Shown: piece by piece, positions 57,831 through 64,000 of the stretch
Layout: every line of letters starts with the position of its first letter
How positions within the stretch are numbered: the stretch's first letter is position 1
NCBI GenBank assembly: GCA_021234155.1
Contig: JAJEKV010000033.1
Location: 12,779,614 to 12,843,613 of the forward strand
Direction: 5' to 3'
From: Isoetes taiwanensis
Taxonomy: Eukaryota; Streptophyta; Lycopodiopsida; Isoetales; Isoetaceae
Length of the DNA: 64,000 bases
Translations under genes and position numbers: made by a program
Notes under the pieces: model-generated
What the model saw: the letters and a program-made list of their open reading frames with translations, nothing else
Told to the model about the DNA's origin: nothing
Databases searched by the model: none

Positions 57831-59001
57831 TTATTGGCAGTAAATTGGTGGTTGCTTCTGTTGCTGGGTAGCCACTCTCGAAACCGGCTAACCCATTACT
57901 TCTCATTTACCTCTCTGTTTTGTTTCACAGTAAATCATTCTGAGGAGCTCAAATCCTGCACTCAACTGGCAGATCACTGGAGGCGCTGCTACCATGGCAT
58001 CTGTCGGATTAGTTTTCCAGTACTTGGATTAGGCGCAAGAGGATCCTATTCTTGGGGTATTGTCCAATCCCATTTTTTTTTCCTTCTCTCTTTTTGCAGT
58101 GAATCATCCTTTTTCCCCAAATTTTTTGGACGTCTAAGCCATTTTCGATGAAAGGGATGCTCTTTCTTTGACTATGCTGTGAGCAAGGAACAGGAGAAGT
58201 AGTTATCTGAGCATCATCACTGCTTGAGAAACTATTTTTATTAAGTTTTCTTCATTTTTGTTGGAGGCGACCTTGTGTTGTGATTATTGTGTTGTCATAT
58301 GGAAACCTGTGCTTGACTAGTTTTCAGAATGATTTCTTATCAAATTCATATAACATGTGCTTATTCACTTCTCAGACAAACCCTTTTTAGGTTGTAGCAA
58401 GAATCAACTAGTCTTATTATTGAATTAATTTCTCATGTTTGTAGTTGTGGTCATCATGTTTTCGAACTTGAGCTTTGGGTTGTAGCAAGCACCAACTCGT
58501 CTTGTCATTGAATTAATTTCTCATGTTTGTAATGGTGGTCATCATGTTTTTGAACTTAAGCTCCATCCTTTCGCACAACAGTGTTTGCACTGTGTTCTAC
58601 TTGCCTTTAATAGAATATTATAAAAGAAGAAAAAAAATTTTGCGGTCATCATATTTTCAAGCTTAAGCTCCATCCCTTCCCATAACAGTGCTTGCAATCA
58701 ATGAGTCACGCATTCAGCCATGCATGTTTATTAGGCGCAAAACTTGATAAGCAGTTTGGATCCGTTATGTGGCAGCAGAATCTTGAATCAAAGGTGGGGT
58801 CAAAGCTTGGTCCACATAATTTTTTAATTTAAGTTCGAACAACAAACATAATCAAAACAAGGAACATGGCCGAGAACATCACACAATTTTAAAATGTCAT
58901 AAGATTGTCTCTATATTTAAGCATGATTCAGGAAGAAAAGGTAAGAGCAAGGAATTGATGACACCTACATACTGCCTCCTTCGCTCCATCCTCTGACCAA
59001 C
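57831..59001. other. Intergenic, with tandem repeats; no gene recognised
   Basis: The plus-strand frame at 57807-58151 is open for 114 codons but shows no domain. A dinucleotide-poor, T-rich stretch precedes the tandem repeats at 58390-58697. Confidence 0.45.
58390..58697 (+). repeat. 88-bp tandem repeat, two full units and one displaced partial unit
   Basis: 'ggttgtagcaag' starts at 58390 and 58478, and the units share 'attgaattaatttctcatgt' and 'ggtcatcatgtttt'. A partial unit with an extended 'aagctccatcc..cataacag' end recurs at 58534-58589 and 58643-58697. Confidence 0.8.
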
Positions 59002-60147
59002 ATGATGGTAGAATCCTTTAATAATCCTCAAATTCCAGTTGCAGGCCTTCATACTTCAAGCCATTCTAAAGTGGTTCAGACAATTGCAGATGCGTGTGAA
59101 AGATGGGGGGTGTTTCAGGTAAAAGATGAAGCTTTAACAATACAGGAATACTAAAAAATCTCATCATACTCTCCATTTTTGCAGGCTATTAATCATGGAA
59201 TACCCATATCTGTATTAGTAGGAATGATGCATGCAGCACAACAATTCTTTGATTTACCATTTGAAGAGAAACTTAACTATGGAAATCATCCATCTAGACT
59301 TATGAGGTTTGGAAGCAATGTAAACCATGGGTCCATATTAAAATGAAGAAATTACCTGAGGCATCCTCTTGTGCCAACAGATGTTGAGTTCCTGCCTGCA
59401 AAACTAGTGTGTTACACGTAGGTCTGAGATTTATTTATGATACTTATTGTATTCTTGTTATATTGTTTTATTTTCACTGCTGGTACTATTTAGATTAGCA
59501 GGGAAGCTGCCGTACATTACATTCACTACGTGAATGAAGTCTCATCTTCATATCAGAAAGCCTGAAGCTAGAGTCAGATTATGCATCCAAGCTTTTCAAC
59601 AATACGACTATGTTTGCAAACCATTATCCTTGTTGTCCAAATCCAGAGCTTACCATCGGCGCAAAGAACCACTCAGATCCGGGTGGCATTACCATCTTGT
59701 TGCAGAACCATGTTCCTGGCTTACAAATCAACCACAATGGCATCTGGATTACCTTAACACCAACTCCAGATGTTCTCATCATACTTGTAGCTGACCAACT
59801 CGAGATACAAAACACATGTTGATTACATGCCTTGAATTTGTATTTAAAACTGCTCTTGTTTTTTCACTCATATCTCATATTTTGTATCTTATACTGATCC
59901 TGAGCAATGGGAAGTATAAGAGTATTGAACATAGAGCCTTGAGTACAGCCGAGTCTCGGATTTCCATCGCCACGTTTGTACAGGCTTCACTGGATTCCAA
60001 AGTAACATGATTTATGAGTCTCATCCAGCTAAATACAAAGTTGTAGTGTACGAGGAATACCTCAAGCACTGTGCATCAGTGACCTCATCAGAGAAAACAT
60101 CTAGCCCCTTACATTCTAGATGCTTCATAGCAGAAAAAGCTCTTTAG
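59002..60147 (+). pseudogene. 2-oxoglutarate/Fe(II)-dependent dioxygenase pseudogene
   Basis: Exon-like pieces follow the plant 2OGD plan. 59002-59118 has the DIOX_N part ending ADACERWGVFQ, then a 66-bp GT..AG intron. Next, 59185 to about 59419 begins AINHGIP and includes 'FDLPFEEK'. The catalytic part (59610-59822) has NHYPCCPNPELTIGAKNHSD followed by PGGITILLQ, with the HxD iron ligand pair as HSD. The C-terminal part from about 59908 has NGKYKSIEHRAL, where the H is the distal iron ligand, and ends near YKVVVYEEYLKHC. A TGA replaces the Trp of the 'W-R-D/N-Y' motif near 59343, and frameshifts lie around 59545 and 59600. Family members hydroxylate or desaturate flavonoids, hormones and other small molecules; the exact subfamily is unclear. 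Confidence 0.85.
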
Positions 60148-61385
60148 GGCTTGGGGTGATATACTAATGTACAAGGTTCCCTAGTTCCTCCTCAGTATCC
60201 AACCAACCTAGTTATTGCGAAAATAATTATAGTTGCATATGGTTTTTTTTCCATCCACTTAACTTTATATCATATCACACCAAGAACACAGCATCAAATC
60301 GTGTTGCAGCTTTGAAAAACTAAAAACTAAAAACTAAAAACTACAACATAAAGCTTATGTTCCATGATTTATCAAATAAAAACAGCTCTAGTTTGAAGGA
60401 GCGCATGTGTAAAAGAGTAACAAAGGTGAGAAACCGTACTGCAAAATCAGATTAGAATTCTAGATGCCAAGCCACGAGCAGTAAAAAGGAGCATCTCCCT
60501 TAATGCTAAGGATTAAGTTGTGAAGATTTTGGAAACAGAATCTATGCCAAAGCAGGTAAGGACGACTAGTTAGGACGTTGTTGTAGGAAGGTCATTTTTC
60601 ATTTGCCATACATGGTTGTCATATGGGTGTTAATTTGCTATTTTCGGCCATTAATGCGTATAAAGTATAAGCGAATTGCAAAGATTCCAGAGAGAAATTT
60701 CCGAGGCGGCTAAGCCACAATGTCACTGAGGCAATTTTCCCGAGGGATCTTCAAGAGCTGATGTTTTTTGTTCAAAATTCGCAGCCAGCATTCCTATATC
60801 TTAATTTAAATTAGCATATGATAAGGTTATCATGACGTGGTAGTAAAAGAGGAAAGCTCAGAATGCAAAGGTCGGTGAAAACATGAAATAAAAGGAAGGA
60901 GACGGACGTCTAAGAATTGTGCGCACATGGAGATATAAAAAATAGCCATTTGTTTGAAGCAACGGAATTTGAATGATATGATTCAGTGAAGGAGGAGTGA
61001 AGAATCCGTCTGTGATTGGTGTGGTTGATCAGGCACAAGCAAGTTCAGATTCTGCGGCTGAATTAAATTGGTTTTGGGTTGATGGAGGGACGTGTGTCTC
61101 TGAACTTGTTGCTATGTCTTTGAATCCTTATTGATTGGGTTACCAGAATCAAGTGCAGGGTTGCCGATCGTATTCAGGTGGGAATAGGAAGAAACTTGAA
61201 TGGGCTGCATTAATTGAAAGGCTTTGTGACGGAATTTGATATTCTGTATCCGTGAGATAATCTTCTTCTGGTTACCTCTCTGTGAAGTCATTGCAGAGAT
61301 TAAGTGCAGTAGAATTAAAAAGAGAATCAGTTAGGAGCGTGTGAACTAATTTCTTCTTTGGGTTCAATTCCCGGACTCACAAGAT
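60148..61385. other. Intergenic; probably includes the 5' LTR of the copia fragment
   Basis: A primer-binding site at 61403 implies a 5' LTR ending at about 61401 (...TATCA). Its start was not located by eye; no second LTR copy is in the window to compare. No gene is recognised. Confidence 0.45.
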
Positions 61386-62441
61386 TTGCTATTTTTTATC
61401 ATTGGTATCAGAGCGAAGTTTGTAAGCATAGAATCAAATGACCCGCTATCCATGACCATTGATTCTAGAGCCGAAAGAACAGTAATCAATGCAAAAGAGC
61501 TCATAAAGGAGATTAAAAAAACAGATATTCCGTTTGTGCAGATGGAAAACGTCAATATACATAAAGTAAAAGACTGTGGGAAGTTAGAATTTTGCCATGA
61601 TGGTGAGAATATGGTATCTTGTGATAATGCTCTATACACTCTAGGTATGTTGTTCAATTTGATTTCACTTGCAGATTTAGTAGATGCTGGCTATAAACTG
61701 AATCTTGATGCACACATTTGTGAGATGGTGGGAAATGGAGGGAGCATAATAGCAAGAAGAATAGGAATGTTATATTGCTTAGATGGTCTTCCCATTATTG
61801 CTAGAGTAAGTCCAACAGAATTATGGCATCTCAAACTTGATCATACTAGTATCAAAATCATGAGCAAACATAAATTAGTAGATGGTATGCCTGCCAATGT
61901 AGTTCTAAACGAGCATAGAGTTTGTCGAGGTTGCATGCTTGAGAAGTCTAGACAATCTTTTAAACCTCATTTTTCAAAAACTCTAGGCATTTTGAATTTA
62001 GTCCATACTGATGTATATGGTTCCATGTGTATACAGAGCATGGGTAAGAAATTGTATTTTGCCACATTTGTTGATGATTTCTCTAGAAGAACAAAATGCT
62101 ATTTTTTAAAGTCAAAGGACTAGACATTGTATTGAGATGAAGTTGAGCACGAGACCTCTAGGCAACTGAAGCGCCTACACTCCGATTCAGGGGGAGAATA
62201 TATTTTTGGAAAATTTATGCAGTTCTGTCGTGAGAAGGGCATTAGACGTCAATTTATATGTGGATATACTCCCCAAAAAAATGGCATTATTGAGAGGAAG
62301 AACAGGACGCTCATGGATGCAGCAAGATCTATGTTGAAGCATGCAGGATTGCCAAATTATTTATGGGCAGAAGCAATGCAAGCAGCATGTTACATCCAAA
62401 ATAAATTGCCTTCTGAGGAGGTTTGGTTCGGAAGAAAGTAG
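61386..62441 (+). pseudogene. Ty1/copia pol fragment: protease, GAG-pre-integrase and integrase core
   Basis: A TGGTATCAGAGC primer-binding site at 61403-61414 is followed after about 50 bp by a protease-like block (TIDSRAERTVINAKEL), where the catalytic DSG reads DSR. A GAG-pre-integrase segment comes next (LWHLKLDHTSIK, CRGCMLEKSRQS), the HHCC zinc site with H and CxxC. The integrase core begins VHTDVYGSM (first catalytic D) and continues YFATFVDDFSRRT. A frame change near 62105 precedes HSDSGGEY (second D) and YTPQKNGIIERKNRTLMDAA (catalytic E). The reading stops at 62441 before any reverse transcriptase. Gag is entirely missing, so the element is internally deleted and 3'-truncated. Confidence 0.88.
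61403..61414 (+). promoter_or_regulatory. Primer-binding site (initiator Met tRNA) of the copia fragment
   Basis: TGGTATCAGAGC is an exact match to the plant tRNA-iMet 3' end complement. It lies one base after a presumed LTR end in CA. Confidence 0.85.
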
Positions 62442-64000
62442 TCAGTACACAAGGAGCCCAAAAATGAACTATTGTACTTAACTAGTACCATATTATCTAA
62501 AAACCACCATATAACATGGTTTTTTATGCATAATTTTTCTTGATAGAAGAAAACCACACGCAGTAGTGCTTTTTCAATATTCATAGTGGTTTTTGATATG
62601 AAAATTAAGGATAATTATCAGCGATATAGTGGTTTATTAGACTCGTAGTGGTTCTCATGCATACTATAGTGGTTCATTAAAACTAGTGATGGTCGCTCCA
62701 TGAATTTTGAGAAGCCAAAATGTCTAATTTCTTTTTATTGCCTAAATTATAATTCCTTGAACATAAACTCAAAATTCCTCTTGTATTGAATAAAGAACCA
62801 AGTTTACATAATCAATCTTGTTAATTTGGGATTTTCAGGTCTCGCTGAAAACATTTTTGGAATTTTTTTTAACTCAATTTCCTAAGATTTTGAGGGGTTT
62901 GTCTGCCGGGAAAACTTTCAGACTCTCTAAAAATCGGGAATGAGTTTTTCCATACGATTTTCATTGGCAAATTTTTCCCTCTGTGCATGTCCGCATGCCA
63001 CGATTCTCTAAGACCTCATGCACTCAGCGATTTCGAAAGACCTCATACACTCATCTCTAAATTGGAAGATGCTCGGATGCAAAGAAAATTCGGCCAGTTT
63101 TCAGTGCAGAAGACAGAAGATGGAGGTCCAGGTTTGGAGAAAGTGAGGTGCAGATTCTTGCACAGGTAGAAGATGGAGGGATTATTGGATTGGATAGGTC
63201 GGAAGGATTTACAGTATTTTTTGTGGAACAGAAGCCTGAGCATCCCCATTTCTCCAATATCCGCAGAAGCCCGGGGATTTTCCATCACTAAACTTGAAAA
63301 TTGTGAGCTAGCGACAAGAAGCTCAAGCTCCGGTGGAAGATTAGGCATGCTACACCAACTAGCCTAGAAGGCACATTGTCATCAAAAGATAGATTACCTC
63401 ATGATGGAATGTCTTGCGGCAGTTTCTTGAGTAGTAATTTATCTAAAAAAAACAAGTCGATGTCTTCAGGTGGGTCGGCAAGGAGGACCAGTGCTGGTGA
63501 TTGCCCTCTCTTCCTCCACCCATTCTGTTGTACCATTTTCGTTCAAGTTCACTTTGATTCGATCCGGACCTGCTCATATTGTTTTTCTCTGTGAATGCAG
63601 GTTATGCCAATGAAGGAATCAAATTCGCCTGGGTATTCGTAGTGTTCTCCGATCAGAGAGGCCTAAAAATATTTGGCTTAAACAGATGTGAGATCAGAGA
63701 TTAGATTGTTGCATTGTGCCCAGACAGGAAATGGTGACAGTAAAAGCACATATCTGTGAGGCATGCTTGGCCAAGACGGTACATCACGATTTGGTTTTCT
63801 TTCCACATAAGTTTTCACATCCTCTCCGGTTTTGAAACTGCATCTACCATTTTCTTTATGCAAAACTTGCATTCGCAGCTCATGAAAATAATTTGTAGCA
63901 TTACTCTAACTCTGTGGTCTTTTGTTGCAGACTGTTGAATGATGCTATGTTGCATGTGGCCTCAAAACCATCCCGTCATGAGATCTCCCCTCCATTTTTA
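62442..64000. other. Intergenic; possible exons of an unrecognised gene
   Basis: 62987-63169 (plus) is open and ends in QKTEDGGPGLEKVRCRFLHR; a 'tgaatgcag' acceptor-like site is at 63593-63600. I cannot link these into a gene or name a family. The rest is AT-rich and shows no repeat with other parts of the window. Confidence 0.4.

Noticed and set aside
61350-61385. T-arm-like 'gggttcaattcccggactcac' suggesting a tRNA gene
   Set aside because: No matching 5' acceptor strand, D arm or anticodon arm upstream. The segment lies at the presumed end of a copia LTR, so the B-box likeness is taken as chance.

Overview
The window is nuclear DNA from a land plant with a large, repeat-rich genome. The evidence is plant-type R2R3-MYB exons with canonical intron positions, a two-exon ubiquitin-eS31 fusion gene, a plant 2-oxoglutarate/Fe(II) dioxygenase remnant, and Ty1/copia, LTR and LINE retrotransposons whose primer-binding sites match the plant initiator-Met tRNA (TGGTATCAGAGC). 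The species cannot be told from sequence alone; the low gene density and old LINEs would fit a gymnosperm, fern or lycophyte, but this is inference. Gene models were read by eye from translations and splice signals.

Only two multi-exon genes look intact, both on the minus strand: an R2R3-MYB (24890-25722) and ubiquitin-ribosomal protein eS31 (54957-56025). A third candidate is a short Cys-rich gene at 14370-14912, interrupted by one in-frame TAA. The other gene-like pieces are broken: a MYB pseudogene (1297-2091), a J-domain protein pseudogene (17488-18705), a protein-kinase terminal exon (56607-56889) and a 2OG dioxygenase pseudogene (59002-60147).

Layout. 1-6275 and 23600-30926 are two copies of one segmental duplication of at least 6 kb; only the second keeps the MYB intact, and it also received a 1.1-kb insertion. 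A third partial copy lies at 30929-31760. 8.2-13.4 kb is a degenerate minus-strand LINE with ~145-bp monomers at its 5' end. 18751-20220 is a complete 1.47-kb gag-only copia-type element with target-site duplication, LTRs, primer-binding site and polypurine tract. 20.3-23.1 kb holds 3' ends of another LINE family and a cluster of related palindromes. 36154-36920 and 49738-54230 are two copies of a plant L1-type LINE, the first with a 14-bp target-site duplication. 37163-48723 is an 11.56-kb LTR retrotransposon with 1.7-kb LTRs and an 8.1-kb interior in which I see no gag or pol; it carries five copies of a ~68-nt double palindrome shortly after the primer-binding site. 61386-62441 is a copia pol fragment in which protease follows the primer-binding site almost directly.

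The genes form no pathway or operon. The main story is retrotransposon biology: non-autonomous elements that keep cis-acting ends but lack enzymes, next to broken LINE and copia elements of the kind that could once have supplied them. Differences between repeat copies are often 1-6 bp replacements or indels around CG or CHG positions, so part of the apparent decay may be base-calling error at methylated cytosines.
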